Shown piece by piece: positions 48,531 to 60,969 of a stretch of 64,000 bases of DNA. The notes under the pieces are model-generated. The model saw only the letters and a program-made list of their open reading frames with translations, ran no database searches and was not told the origin of the DNA. A program made the position numbers and the translations under genes. This stretch comes from Mantis religiosa. Lineage: Eukaryota > Arthropoda > Insecta > Mantodea > Mantidae. The stretch covers positions 20,438,729 through 20,502,728 of the forward strand of contig CM060950.1 of NCBI GenBank assembly GCA_030765055.1, in the 5' to 3' direction. The number at the start of each line of letters is the position of its first letter. The stretch's first letter is position 1.

Positions 48531-51500
48531 AATTTATCAATAACCTTTATACAGTGAGTTGGTGTCTATTTTACAAGCCCGTCTCCTTATATTATACCAA
48601 CCAGAGCCATATCTTACAATACCCAATGACTACTTGATGGTGTTGCTTATGGTATTGCTTCTCATCCCCTCAAACGTCCCCCACTGAAACACATACTGTT
48701 AAATTTGGCTATGACATCACATTATCGTCATTCAGGCGGCAACATTCCTTTGCGTTCCCAAGCTACCGTCTAAAACGAGCTTCTCTGTGAAATTTATATC
48801 TTGAAAGTATTTTAATAATATCGTCAATGTGGAACTACAGTATCATTTTTGCGCAAGCCACCACCTTCTGGCCTTTAGTTTCAATTTTCCAGGCTCGTTA
48901 TACTCGAAAAATGTTGTCCTCCTTTCCTGTTTTTCACAGTTTCATAGGATAAACATGATGCTTGAAACACGACATGAGTTGGCCAACATTTCGAACAATC
49001 AGACTGTATATAAATTATATCTACAACGGAATGGACTGCGAAAATACCTCCGTAAACGTACATGTTATAATTGGAATACGAGAGACAAGTGGCGTGAAAG
49101 AATGAGTTAAGAATGTTTTGTGATTGTAACACGTTTACTTACTATTATAAAGATATATTACACACGAGACAATTTTAGTTACAGCAGTTTTCAGCAAGGA
49201 ATTGGTAATTGAATCAGAAGCCATGAAAGCCAAAATAGCCGCCTGTCCTCTCCAGAGATGGCGTTACCTGTGTTAACTTATAGGGAGCAACATTAATTAC
49301 AATTATATACAAAGGTTTGAAAGATATGTGCATATTTGCTCTATTTGCGGCGTAGGATTACAGAATGTCTTTTCATGTAAAACATATGTGTACCTAGAAT
49401 GTATACAAACGAAATATTGAACGTACAAATACTTTGGTGTGAGAATGGAAGAAGTCTGAAGTAAATACAAGTTAGCGTCCTTTACTTAAGGTAAGGCATG
49501 CTTTGATTAACAATAACATATAATCAGCTTTTTATATTCACTTGCCAGTGAGCATTGCGACCCAGAAATATGCATCCAAGAGTATTCCAACATACTCGTA
49601 AGACTTCCATAGAAATAGTAAGATTGCCCATGACTATATACCACAACCTGACATTTGGCAGTCCACAAAGACCTTGCTCTTAGTCAACACGGCTCTGATA
49701 GTGAGGCATCTCCCTTCCCCTACACTTACACGACATTGATACTAGAAGTAATAGTTGTGACCTACCATCCAACTTAGAATTAACCTCAAACCAGGCGTAG
49801 CTTTGGCGCAGATCTAATAATCTTACAACTAGGAACCATTGACCATCGCAATCAGTTGCGAAGACAGGAACTGCCATTTTACCTTTAACTATAATTTTAC
49901 TTGTAAAGATAATGCATGAGTGACGCTTTCTTAGTGCCCACCACTGAATAGCCGGGGCTACGAGAAATTACAGATTTGAGATTACCATATACAACAAATA
50001 TTTTCTGACTCATCGTACAACGAATTCCTACAAAGTGTGGAGGTTAAATTAGTTACCTAGTTTATGCCTCATCTAAATGAAAGGAAAGGGAATGTTGAAG
50101 TAAACTCTGATATCTCTCTGACATCAAATTTTAAAACAATACATGATGGAGGACCGCAAGTTTCAGTGTCAGGGCTTTTACTATTTCTGAAATATATGAA
50201 TGACATCTCACTTTTTATAAAGCTTATCACAGGTACAATTTTATCTGCTCTCCTAGTGAACAGTAAAAATTGTAATGCGTGTGTAATTAAATACAGTTGT
50301 GGTTTGAATTGCGTTTCATATGGTTTGGGTCTAAAATAATAAATTACCTGTGAACTTAGACAAAATAGAGGTTGCTAAACTTACAGCTTATCATACTTTG
50401 CGGTGGCCGATAGAAATTTGGATTAACAATATGGTATTAAAAGAAATTGGCTAAGCTATATTTCTGGGCTGTCAATTAGAAGGATATAAATATTGGCAAC
50501 TAACATAAACTATATCTTACACAAAATCAGCTTTGTCCGTTGTCCTATCGGACCACTGGTGAATGAAAGTTTTATATATACACTTATATTAGTGTACTAT
50601 AAATATTATAACTCTAGTTTGGAATATGATATATCAATATGGGACAACTCAGTAGGACTTGACTGGACGGGACTACATTGAGGAGGGGAATCGACACGGA
50701 GACCCAAATACGGTCTCTTGTACGTATACACCCAATTGGTGGCAACTTCGGGAGGAAGGAAAAGGAGAGAGGAGAAAGAGGGCAGCCGTGCAAAGAAGAC
50801 GGGAAGTTCAGAGGGCACATTTATTACAGTCTCCTACATGGAAATTCCCAGGCACGTCAGGAAAAAGTATATCCCACCCTTCTGTAATTCGGATACAACC
50901 CCACCACAAGACTGAGTTCGGAGACTAGTAAACATACCACCAAAAGAGGAAGTGTCTCAGAGCATATCATCCTGCCATGCAACACCAAGACAACCGCCAT
51001 CTTTCAGGAGAGAGATGACTTAACATGATAATGGTGAGAAATGGAGGCACAGGAAATTTAGGAGATGCGTTTAACCCACCCGGCATTCGCCCGCTGACCT
51101 GGAAAATCTCCCGAAAAACCTATGGTTCAGGTAAGTTGGAAATGGGAAGCGAACCCATGGCTCTCGAATGCAGGCCTTGGAAACAATCGTCTGAGCCATT
51201 CTGCTCAGGAAGCAGATGAATATTTCTTATGCAAAAGTAGGTTAAAGCTATAACTTTTTGTTTCACACTGCGGACACAGAAGATTGAAGACTTTAAGCCT
51301 TGGTTATATGTATATATTGTCAATTTGAAAGTCCTTTGTACGCATTCGGGCTTCCGTTTTAACAATTAATGGAATTTATAAAATAAACAGTAGACAAAGA
51401 TTTATCTTCCATCATCCTAGCCAAAACTTTGTTTCCAAACAAGTGTGTATTATGAGACCAACAATTTAACGCTCTTCCTAATAATCTGAAAGGAAAAAAA

Positions 51501-52292
51501 ACGTAATTTCAAGTCCTTTAATATTTCTATTAGCAAGTAGCCGAACTCAAAATCATTTTCATTGGTACTAGCTATCTGAAATACTGATTATCGCCTTTGT
51601 GGCTCTGTAAGATGTACGTAGATGTTTAAATAACAAATAATTGCCAATGTATGTCAGATGCCTAATCACAACGTGTTTAAATGTATGTGTATTGAACAAC
51701 AGAAAAAGGATGCTATCCATTGGAAATCTAATACAACGAACCGTGGAAGCGTACTGCGAAGAGTCAAATGAAACTTAAAGAATAAAATTACCGAATTGTA
51801 TTTGTACATATGAAACTGGGAGTATTCAAATTTGCATAATTATCCCTTCTTTGACTTGCATATTGCCTGTAAATAGTGCGTCTCTGGTGTTAAATATTCA
51901 AGTGTATGTGCTATAACACTGTACATTTGTGTGAGTTGTTCAACACAGCACTTCGTGACTACTAGCGATTTCTCCCAAAGAAAATGATTCAAAGAAAAAA
52001 AAACTCGAATTAGAAATAAATTTAGAAAAAAAATCCGCTGTGAATAACAGAAAATAAATGGAAGAATGTTCATATCTTTTAGTAAACATGAGAGAGCTAA
52101 AAGTTAAATAACGAAACATATTTTAAAACTCCCTTCATACACAATATAACTTGTTAGAGGGAGTCAACCACACTGCAAGGTAAAGAGAAAAGAGAAAAGA
52201 GATTTTCAAGTAGAATTTTAAATTATGTTAGTATGTAAGTGCGTGTTATGATTTCCACCAAAATAAACCGAAACATCCGCAAGTACAGTAAA
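48531..52292. other. No recognisable gene
   Basis: AT-rich DNA with two scraps: a minus-strand copy of the GCCATCTCTGG motif with TAACACAGGTAACG at about 49235-49285, and a minus-strand tRNA-like scrap at about 51085-51215 (A-box-like TGGCTCAGACGATTG, B-box-like GGGTTCGCTTCCC). The GC-richer 50640-51210 stretch is unassigned. Confidence 0.4.
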
Positions 52293-53430
52293 ATATTTCC
52301 AACAGTTTCTTCTCAAACTTTACGTGCATTAGTACTGCTTATCAGGTCTTCTTACAAACAGCAATTGCGTTAGAATCCTATGACAAAAATGAAATTTCAA
52401 AGGAGTACAAATATCCAAGTATAATCTTCGAAAAAGTTACAAATTCCAAAAAACTATGCTTGCATATAAATTTTCACTGTTTCCTAGACGAAAAAAAAAC
52501 GTTCAAAATAAACACAGTTTCAAAGACTTGCTTTCTTACACTACAATATATATTTTTTTCCAAGTTATCGCTGTAATCACTGAAGCTGCTGTTTGTCTTA
52601 AAGCAGCAAAGAACAATTAAATCTAAGGGTAATCTGTAGTACATACTTATAGTATGTAGTAACACTTGGTGAATAGATACACAAAATCCGTCTCTGTATA
52701 AGATATTACCTGTGGCGCTGAATCTGGAATGCGATTCCAGTTTGGTTGCTACTGCTCCTGGTGCATAATAATTATAAGTATCGTCGACTGTAGACAACAA
52801 ACGTGTTACTCTGTCACTCCGCCCTAACACTAAGGCTCCTTATTCCATCCGCTCAAGACTAAAGGAAAATAACGTATACAGAAGTGTTTTATTAATCATT
52901 GTATTGTAGATACAAGAAGGCCGGTAAATATCGGGCCAGTTCATTTTAAATCGTGGTGCTTTTCTTACAAATTTACAGGAGTAAATTAGCTTTGTTAAAA
53001 TATAAAGGAATTAGATATTCAATAGAAGAATACAAAATGCAAAATCGTTAATTAAATAAAGTTGTCTTACATTGTGCTTTTTAACAAGATTTGTCTTGGA
53101 ATGAATCTGAGCCAATTACTAGATAATTACAGTTGTACAATCTGTATTAAACATTAAGTACCTTGATCAAAACATTAGAGATAAATAGAAAAATAATATC
53201 TTCCAAAAAATAAAGAAAGTTTTTGAGAATTTATCAACATCCCGTATTCGACATACACCGTTTTTGGCGACTTACTATTGTAAATACTTGAGTCCCAGAC
53301 TTCATCATTTAACTTTTATTATATAACTTACTGAATTTTTCAGGTTGACTTAGGCCTTCAGGTTTGTGTAAAATCTTATCCTATATACGGCCAGTGTGAA
53401 ACATGATTAATTTTCATAAATTAAACAAAA
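52293..53430 (+). repeat. Dispersed repeat R, copy 1
   Basis: Matches 60970-61940 in the same orientation over nearly its whole length. Shared blocks include ATTAGTACTGCTTAT, GTCTTCTTACAAACA, AGAACAATTAAATC, TATAAGATATTACCTGTGGC, TTTTCTTACAAATTTACA, GAGAATTTATCAACAT and AATACTTGAGTCCCAGACTT. It has about 130 bp extra near 52745-52920. It contains no recognisable coding sequence. The gypsy element starts about 220 bp downstream. Confidence 0.85.
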
Positions 53431-53650
53431 AAGTAAGATCACTTTTATCCAGTATTATCATAGTGCTAAACGTACCGTAAGAACATCGTTGCGGTGTTTA
53501 ATTTCATTTAGGTCCACTACTATAGTAAAATATGAAACATTATCATTACTTGAAGCATAATTATTTAGTCATGATATTGGTATTATGTGTATTCAAAATA
53601 ACGTTACTGTATTACATAAAGGGTTTCATTCTCAGTAAAATTCAACATAT

Positions 53651-54092
53651 TGTCGCGAGGCATTGTTTCGATGGGCGCGGCCGACGCGCGCAAAGAGACA
53701 GGCAGTTCAGCGCGGAGATGAAAGCTTTCCGAAACTGGGAAAGAGGGAGACTGATAGATGTTTCTGAATGTTCGTCTCTTTCTGGTACTATCTTGAGTGT
53801 TACAGAGCATTCCGCTAATTTCTAGAACAATGATTAGAGGTATAAAAGAAGGCGCGGCCGGTTTGTCAGGGTACAGTCGTAATTGGACTCCATAATCGTG
53901 TAAGTGCAGCTGTGATTTGAAAGTGAACTGTTTTGTTTGTGGTCGTGTGGCAGACGACTTTGAAGGTTGTATTTGTGTATGTTGCGTAGCTCTGCTGCTC
54001 AGGGCTGTAGAAGAGTGCCTTTCTAAGGAAAACTGGAGCATTTTTAAATTCTGCAAGCTGGATTTTTGATTCTCGGAACCCGCAAAGTCACA
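53651..54092 (+). repeat. 5' LTR of the gypsy element
   Basis: 442 bp, TG...CA ends. A TATA-box TATAAAAGAAGG is at 53841 inside a conserved block with GGCGCGGCC downstream, marking the U3/R region. Direct repeat of 60412-60824 with many differences and a net 29-bp length difference. Confidence 0.88.
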
Positions 54093-54299
54093 TCTGATGT
54101 CAGGAGTAGAACACATCAATGTAGATTGCATTGGCAAAGATTCTATTACAGTTGAAACATATAAGAACAGCCAATGGCATCCTCGCTGCGAAGACGCATG
54201 CGGGAAGTGGAAACTTGTCCACGACGATAACCACGGAAGTTACAGCGGCGAACGACAGCGTGACCATGGAAAAGAAGGCCGAACTATTCAAATGAGGTC

Positions 54300-54925
54300 T
54301 GTGAACGAGGCCCTGGCCGCAAAATTTGAAGAACAGTTGGCCAGCGTCTAAGACCTGGCGAAACGCGTTAATCACCTTGAGGTAAAGGCCCACAGCATCA
54401 CCAAGTCCCTGAGCACCAAGGTGTAGGGCATTGTCGGCAGATGGATGAAGGATTTCAATGCCGACGCGACAGTACGCGAAACAACGTTTCAAACCACCCA
54501 AGTTATACGACGTGCCAGCCTTCGAAGTCCTCTGGCGCCCATTCGACACAGTGGCCAAGCACAAGAAGTCACCCGAAGAAGAGGTCACAAACCTGATAGC
54601 CAGCATCCAGGGACGGCCAGCAGAGGTGATGAACGCGATTCAGGGAGCTGTGGCACCCAGAGACATCTGGGAGAGCCTCGAAAAACGCTTCAGATACCAC
54701 CGCTTAGCCGCAGCCTACCGAAGCCAACTGAGTCGAGGAAGCAGCAGCCAGGGGAGATGCTGCAGGAGTTCGCCCTGGCAATTGAACAGCTGGGCAGCAA
54801 AGCCTTGGTCAATCTCCCACCAGAGTTAGTATCCCGGAAAAACGCATACAGCATCGCTGATGGGGTACCAGACGTCGACATACGTCAGCACCTAATGCTC
54901 GGCGACTACAAGACAATTTAGGAGG
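54300..54925 (+). pseudogene. Gypsy gag remnant
   Basis: In two frames. Upstream, EALAAKFEEQLASV, LAKRVNHLEVKAHSITKS suggests the helical N-terminal part. Then FEVLWRPFDTVAKH, SPEEEVTNLIASIQGRPAEV, WESLEKRFRYHRLAAAYRSQL, and after a frameshift near 54725 QPGEMLQEFALAIEQLG, KALVNLPPELVSRKNAYSI and DIRQHLMLGDYKT. These follow the capsid-like retrotransposon gag domain of insect gypsy elements. At least two in-frame stops lie near 54350 and 54425. No zinc knuckle is seen downstream; the sequence passes to reverse transcriptase within about 230 bp, so zinc knuckle and protease are probably deleted. Confidence 0.75.
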
Positions 54926-55164
54926 CCCTAACGGATCTCGAACACGACGTCCAGTCCGGGGCGGAGTTGGGGACGTGGGAGCCCGTCATCAGCGTAACGC
55001 AAATCGAACATACCCAGGAGCCGGTGCCAACGCAACATCTGTGACCCCGGCTGGAAGGCTTAATGGAGAGAGCCGTCAACCACCTGATCGCAGAACAGCT
55101 CGAGAAGGTGCGACTAATGCTGAAACGACACCAAGTGTTCAGCGGAGATAACAGCGACTGCGGC

Positions 55165-55830
55165 CACAAGGACTGAGTGATTCAACGCATCGACAACGGA
55201 GACGCCGGGCCTATTCGGCAACCAACCAGACGCGTTCCGCTGGCAAAGCAAGCGGCGACAGGGATATGCCGGAGGATATGAGATCTAGGGGAGTGATTGA
55301 AGAGTCCCACAGCCCTTAATGGTCCCCTATATTCTTGATGAGGAAGAATAACTGCGAGCTACGTTTCTGCGTGTAATACAGGAAGCTGAATGCTGTCACC
55401 AAAAAGGTTTGTTTCACCTTACCCCGGACTGACGACACCCTGGAAACACTTGCTGGTGCGCAGTGTTTCTCGATCCTGGACCTGAAGTCTGGTTACTAGC
55501 AGGTGGCGCTAGACCCTAGGGACAAGGAGGAGACTGCAATATCGACAGATGAAGGTTTTGGCAGACCACAGTGATGCCCTATGGTCTCTGCAACGCACCA
55601 ACTACCTTGCAGCGCCTAATGGAGTCAGTGATAAGTGGATTGATTTATGACGCCTGCCTGCTATACCTGGAGGACATCATCATCATCGGCAAGAATTTGA
55701 AGACCATCTTGATCATTTGCGCAAGCTGATACAGAGACTGCAGGCGACCAGCCTGAATTTAAACGCGAAGAAGAGCCAGCTCTTCCGCAAGGGAGTCAAC
55801 TACCAGGGCCGCATAGACGCCTAAACCGGA
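55165..55830 (+). pseudogene. Gypsy reverse transcriptase remnant
   Basis: Broken across frames: HRIDNGDAGPIRQPTRRVPL (the segment that precedes the polymerase fingers), LRFCV.YRKLNAVTKK, LPRTDDTLETLAGAQCFSIL then DLKSGY (first catalytic aspartate, 55470-55495), VMPYGLCNAPTTLQRLM, and LLYLEDIIII at about 55660-55685, where the YxDD catalytic box reads YLED. The next segment, KSQLFRKGVNYQG, leads to the connection region. The altered YxDD box and several stops show loss of function. Confidence 0.8.
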
Positions 55831-56480
55831 GTGGCCACAGCCCGGAAGAAGACACAGGCCGTAGTATTTTGCCCTCGGCTGAAGAACAAGAGAGAGTTAT
55901 GCATCCTTCTGGGACTTTTAATATATTACTGCCATTTCATAAAGGATTTCTCCAAAATCTTCAAACTCCTAACCCGCCTAACAGAAGAACACCAGTCGTA
56001 TGTGAAGATGGAGGACACCGAAGTCGCTTTCCAACCCCTGAAGAACACACTTTACAGTGCGCCTGTTTTGAAATTTTCACAAAAAGGCTTCGCCTTCTTT
56101 GCGGACACTGAGCCAGCGACCATGGCTTTGGAGATATCCTGTCCCAAGTTCAGGACGGCCTCTAGTGTGTGACGGATTGCTACAGCTAGGCGCTGTCCAA
56201 GGCAGGGGAAATCTACTTCGTCGCCCGACGTGTGCTCCTGGCGACAGTAAAAACTTCGGAACCCTTCCGCAAGTAATTGTGCGGTCAGCCATTCCACCTG
56301 AGATCTGACCACTCCACCATAACCTCGCTAATTAGTTTTAGGGACCTGGCAGGCCAGACAGCCCGTTGGGTCTAGAGGCTGCAGGAGGACGACTTCACCT
56401 CGGAACATCATAGAGGGTAGAGCCACGCCAACGCAGACGACAGAGCCCGAAGATCCTGCCCGGAAGAGTGTGGCCAGTGC
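55831..56480 (+). pseudogene. Gypsy connection and RNase H remnant
   Basis: Pieces such as LKNKRELCILLGLLIYYCHF, DFSKIFKLLTRLTEEHQSY, AFQPLKNTLYSAPVLKF and FFADTEPATMALEI (equivalent to the TDAS..G RNase H start) are followed by frameshifted LRSDHSTITSLISFRDLAG and ARWV. Order as in gypsy pol; frames change several times. Confidence 0.7.
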
Positions 56481-57305
56481 ACAAGAGTGGAAGAGAAGGA
56501 GCGTGCCACAGCCACCAGAGTGGTCACGGCAGTGGCTGCAGTTTGCTGGGACAGCACAGGGCTGAGGAGGGAGCAGCTGGCGGACGCCGACTTGGGGCTA
56601 CTCTTGGGAGAAATGGAGACAGTGCAAGACCAACTTGGTAGGACATCGCACCCGGAAGTGCTCCGTAAAATCGTACTGGGCCCAATGGGATTCGCTGAAG
56701 TTCAAAGTGTTCATGCTGTTCCGGGAATAGAAATAACCCGTTGGGAAGTTGCATATAGTGCAGATGGTACTTCCACGGAGGAAGGTCCTGAAAATCTTGG
56801 AGGAAGTGCTCGCCGGTACTTCAGGAGGACACTTGGGACCAAGCCGAACGATGGGCAAATTCCGACAGCACTACTACTGTCTGAGACGCCATGCAGATTC
56901 TGAGAGATGGTGCCGTCAATGTTACGATTGCGCGACGTGTCGCGGATCCAAAACCATGAGCCAGGGTTGCATGCAGTAATAAAACGTTTGAGCGCCATTC
57001 GAACGGATCGCTCTCGACAAAGTTGGACCATTCCCAGAGTTCGACCGAGGCAACAAGTACATGTTGATGGTCGTTGACTACTTCACCAAGTTGCCGGAGG
57101 TGTATGCCGTCCCGAACCAGGAGGCAAAGAGAATAACAGACTGTCTCGTGGAGGAAGTATTCTGCCGATTTGGGGTGCCGTTAGAGCTCCACAGCGACCA
57201 GGGCACCTATTTTGAGTCTCACCTAATGAAGGAGGCACTGGAAAGACTTGAGGTTAACAACACCCACAGAATACCTCTACATACCCAGTTGGTCGGGAAG
57301 GTTGC
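56481..57305 (+). pseudogene. Gypsy integrase, N-terminal and core remnant
   Basis: The zinc-binding region is visible near 56790-56940 as GGHLG, FRQHYYCLRRHA and CRQCYDCATC, giving the HHCC pattern. The catalytic core frame opens at 57061: MVVDYFTKLPEVYAVPNQEA with the first aspartate at 57076, and LELHSDQGTYFESH with the second at 57196. The third acidic residue region is where a SINE interrupts the frame at 57310. A short frameshift separates the zinc region from the core. Confidence 0.8.
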
Positions 57306-57309
57306 GTGG

Positions 57310-57545
57310 GCCCGCCTCGGTAGCGTAGATGGCAGCGTATCTGCCTCACGTTCAAGAGGTCCCGAGTTCGAATCTTAGTCAGGGTGAGTTATCTGTATAA
57401 GGTTTTTCCGGGGTTTTCCCTTATACATGTAGACGAATGTCGGATATCTCTAAGCTCAATGGACCCTGGGCAGATATGAGCATCGCTTTACACATTTCAT
57501 TCACCGTCTGATATGGCTTAACGTTGGAGGACGTAACGTTTAAAA
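57310..57545 (+). mobile_element. tRNA-derived SINE (type 1) inserted in gypsy integrase
   Basis: Head GCCCGCCTCGGTAGCGTAG with the A-box-like TAGCGTAGATGG at 57321-57332 and the B-box-like AGTTCGAATCT at 57365-57375. The body has TATCTGTATAAGGTTTTTCC, GACGAATGTCGGATATC and CAATGGACCCTGGGC, and ends GTTGGAGGACGTAACGTTTAAAAA. Integrase coding sequence resumes right after as MFER..NLEEHLRKVV. A clear target duplication was not found. Confidence 0.88.
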
Positions 57546-57551
57546 ACATGT

Positions 57552-58090
57552 TTGAGAGGTAGATCGAGAACCTAGAAGAACATCTGAGGAAGGTCGTGGC
57601 CAGCTATCAGCGAGACTGGCATATCAAGGTGCCACTGTTCTTGCTGGCCTATCGTTCAATTCACGACACGTTTGGGATGACATAATAGAGCTTTACGATC
57701 GGCCGAGAGCCACGCCTCCCTTGTGACCTGGCTTTTGGGAGCCCCTCGGGAGCAAAACAGCCAGCAACCGAGTATGTAGAGAGCCTTGTGGATCATCGCT
57801 ACGATATGCATAATATCCCACGTCAGAACATCTAGATGGCGAGGGAGCGCATGAAGATCTGGTACGACGCGCTAGTCCACAACCGAGGATTCCAGCAAGG
57901 TGAACTGATCTGGATGTAACGCCATAGCTGGAGCAAGGGACGCTCCCCGAAACTTCAAAAACCATTGCAAGGACCGTTCTGGGTGGTAAAGAGTGTTAAC
58001 GACGTGGTTTACCACATCCAGAACGTGCCCAGTGCAAAGATGTCGGTGGTACACCTAGATCGTCCGTCCCGCTATAATGGTGCTGTGCGC
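57552..58090 (+). pseudogene. Gypsy integrase C-terminal remnant
   Basis: Continues the integrase after the SINE: NLEEHLRKVVASYQRDWHIK, VPLFLLAYRSIHDTFGMT, and after stops PLQGPFWVVKSVNDVVYHI and SVVHLDRPSRYNGAVR. The last block is the typical end of this type of gypsy pol, and it occurs again at 60318-60400 just before the right LTR. Confidence 0.75.
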
Positions 58091-60310
58091 AAAATTCCTA
58101 AGTATCTCTCATATCTAAATATATTGATCATTAATAGACCCAAGTACCAACAAAATCAGATTTAAATGCAGAGTAATTGTTCAATATTTCATAGATGAAT
58201 AACCGGTCAAAATAAATACACTTTTACGGGCTTCCTATCTTACACTGCATTATTTATATTTTTGAAGTTATCGCAGAATTCACTGAAGCTGCTGTTTGTT
58301 TTAAAAGGATAGCGAACAATTAAATCCAAGGCATATGTGAAGTTCATACTTATAATATGTTGTAAAACTCGGTAAATAAATACACATAATCCATCTCAGT
58401 ATAAGATGTTACCTGTGGCGCTATCTCTCGACAGAGATGTTTGCAAATTTTTGAAGCTAAAGAAGTTTTATTTTAATAAAGGACGTTAGATGCATCAGGC
58501 AGATAAACCGCTTAATTTAGCAAAGGTTATTTTTCAATAAAGGCTTTAGCATTGTATTAAAGCAGTATAACTTTTTATGTGATGAGGAAAATTTGGTTTT
58601 GTTTCATCAGTCAAATGATAATGCACTACTACAGTTCCTTGGAAGGCAAAAATCAGCGAACTATTTTAATAGTATTCCATATAATGGGTCATCGGTTAGC
58701 ATTGTGCAGATAAGGGTTAAGTCCATTGCATTTTCGTATATCTATAAGGAAACATGCAATAAAATAATTTGTGCAGGTGTTTGTCTTGATTAACATGAAG
58801 TAGAGCACTAAGCGTTTGTACAAAATTAGAGAATGCTAGGTGCATACATTTATATAAATAAAACAATACTTTATTAAATTACAGTCTGATATTGTTTATA
58901 CCTAAAATATTATTCTAATAAATAATCAAACAAACTTCCGCGAAACGTCACGAGAATCGTTTATTACAATATAAGGTATTAACAAAAAAAGTATATATTT
59001 TATTTTAAATAATTTTATGATTTAATTACCTTCAGGATTCAAATGAGAATACAGTAACACTTGTATTCAGTATCATCACAGTTCGGCTTCCCCTCACAGC
59101 CCTACACGTCTTTACAAAAATTGCACTAAGCAGATATACGGCCATTGGATTCCTCTGGACTAGGTCGTGGCACCGGTTTCGAACCGCACACATTTAAACT
59201 TCGGTGTTTTTCCCTTGGACAGGGGTTCCTCAAAAGATGGCTAAGTGATGGCACATGTCATAACCTTATACTATTACAACCTTACACTATCCTTAGACAC
59301 AGGCCCTTGTTCTCAAAATGCTTGTTTTGAAATCTGGTAGTATATTTCTCTTGAAACCTGAGTACGGAATCTCTACCTACTAAGGACATAATAAAGAAAG
59401 TGAAAAGCGTTCTTGGATTTAACATTAATGTTGGTTTCAAAATTTTTGGACGGATTGCAGTATTATCTCTACTTACTCATTACGTGGTATAAAAACCAAG
59501 TCATTTTTTTTTTTTTTAAATTCAGGGTAGCCAAAAAGTGTATTCCTAGTGACATCTGGACATCTAAATTTTGGATGGATTGTCTACTTCCCCATAGGTA
59601 GTAGAGATCATAAACCTTAATTATAACCAAATAGCAAACAGATAGGGGATATATTCAAGTTCCAAAAATATATTCAAACATTACAATCACGAATTCCATA
59701 ACATGTTAAAAGTATTTCAGTATTTGTACATCAAATTTCATTTAATCCACATTTTATGGTAATTTACTCAATTCACTATACATTAAGTTGTATACATTTA
59801 TTAAACGAGCCTAAACATGCATTCATTAATACGATTATTATATTATTAATACTTTATTATTCTAAAATTTATAATCATTTACATATAGTACCCTCCAAAT
59901 TAAAAGGTCTGCATTTTATGTTATCAATTTAAAATATATTTTCATTAAAATATTTATATTAATTAAACTCTAACAATATAGCCTTCGATATTAGAAGTTA
60001 ACAAACTTATGCGATATCTAACATATATTATACTGGATCAATTTATGATATTTTGTTCTATTTGCTTAATCGTTTAACGGGATATACTCTCAAATTTAGA
60101 AGAAATCTCATAAATATCTACCTCTGAATTTATTTCGCCAAAATACTTAGAGGTCATAAATAGATAAGGCACTTGTATTTTATATATAAGGTATATATTG
60201 GTTCAAAGTCCAGAATATATTTTATTTAACTTTGAGAGACTTAGAAAATATGTCTTTTATAAATTCGCTTTCTCAAAATGTTCCGCACAATTATTGTTTC
60301 AAATTCGGAA
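58091..60310. other. ~2.2 kb of non-gypsy DNA inside the LTR element
   Basis: AT-rich. It starts with a partial copy of dispersed repeat R (58199-58440). A weak tRNA-like stretch near 59145-59190 (B-box-like GGTTTCGAACCG) may be a SINE scrap. The rest is unassigned. Its two sides carry similar gypsy pol-end sequence (58027-58085 and 60318-60400). Confidence 0.6.
58199..58440 (+). repeat. Dispersed repeat R, partial copy 2
   Basis: Matches 52500-52725 and 61160-61385 (shared blocks CACTGAAGCTGCTGTTTGT, GAACAATTAAATC, ACACATAATCCATCTCAGTA and AAGAT.TTACCTGTGGCGC). Ends right after GGCGCTATCTCT. Confidence 0.8.
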
Positions 60311-60317
60311 TTGGACC

Positions 60318-60411
60318 CCAATGTGCCCCGGGTAAAGATGGTGGTACATCTGTATCGTCTGGCCCGCTACGATGATGCTGTTCGGGACGAACGGCCTTGA
60401 GGAGGGAGCAG
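60318..60411 (+). mobile_element. Gypsy pol end and polypurine tract
   Basis: GATGGTGGTACATCTGTATC and CCCGCTACGATGATGCTGTT repeat the pol end at 58027-58085. The run GAGGAGGGAGCAG at 60399-60411 directly precedes the right LTR and is the likely polypurine tract. Confidence 0.7.
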
Positions 60412-60824
60412 TGTCACGAGGCATTGTTGCGACGGGTGCGGCCGGTGCGCGCAGAGACAGAGAATGCAGTGCGGAGATAAAAGCTTGCTGAAACAGACAG
60501 ATAGATGTCTGGAGTGTTTGTCTATAACTGGTGCCGTCTTGATTGTTACAGATCGTTCCACTAATTTCTAAAACAATGAGTGGTGGTATAAAAGAAGGCG
60601 CGGCCAGTTTGTCAGGTTACAGTCGTTATATAAGTCGACAATCGTGTGATTTGCAGGTAAAATCTTTCGTTTATGGTCGTGTGGCAGAAGACCTTGAAGG
60701 TTTTGTTTGTGTATGTTGCGTAATTAAATTGCTCAGAGCTATACAAGTGTCTTTCTACGGAAATGGGGGGCACTTTGAATTACTGCAAGCTGGACTTCTG
60801 ATTCTATGAAACCACAAAGTCACA
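60412..60824 (+). repeat. 3' LTR of the gypsy element
   Basis: 413 bp, TGTCACGAGG to AAAGTCACA, collinear with the 5' LTR and with a matching TATAAAAGAAGG at about 60587. Followed by ATAT. Confidence 0.88.
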
Positions 60825-60969
60825 ATATTTTCGTTTTATTTTATGCTTATATGCTTTAAATAAATGTATTAATTTATGTGCATTTTAAATTAAGTTTCAT
60901 TTTAATTAATTTTATAATTCAGTAGGTAAAATTCTGATATTACCCATTTAAATATGTATATTATAATAT

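Larger units (their letters stand above)
53651..60824 (+). mobile_element. Ty3/gypsy LTR retrotransposon, decayed, with nested insertions
   Basis: Two LTRs beginning TGTCRCGAGGCATTGTT and ending AAAGTCACA enclose gag, reverse transcriptase, RNase H and integrase remnants in the standard gypsy order. The four bases ATAT occur directly before the left LTR (53647-53650) and after the right LTR (60825-60828), as expected for a gypsy integration. The coding region is full of stops and frameshifts, the protease is not visible, a SINE sits in the integrase at 57310-57545, and about 2.2 kb of foreign or rearranged DNA separates the end of pol from the right LTR. Inactive. Confidence 0.88.

Noticed and set aside
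53604..54606. Minus-strand frames of 168-177 codons
   Set aside because: They are antisense to the gypsy LTR and gag region, which has clear plus-strand signals.
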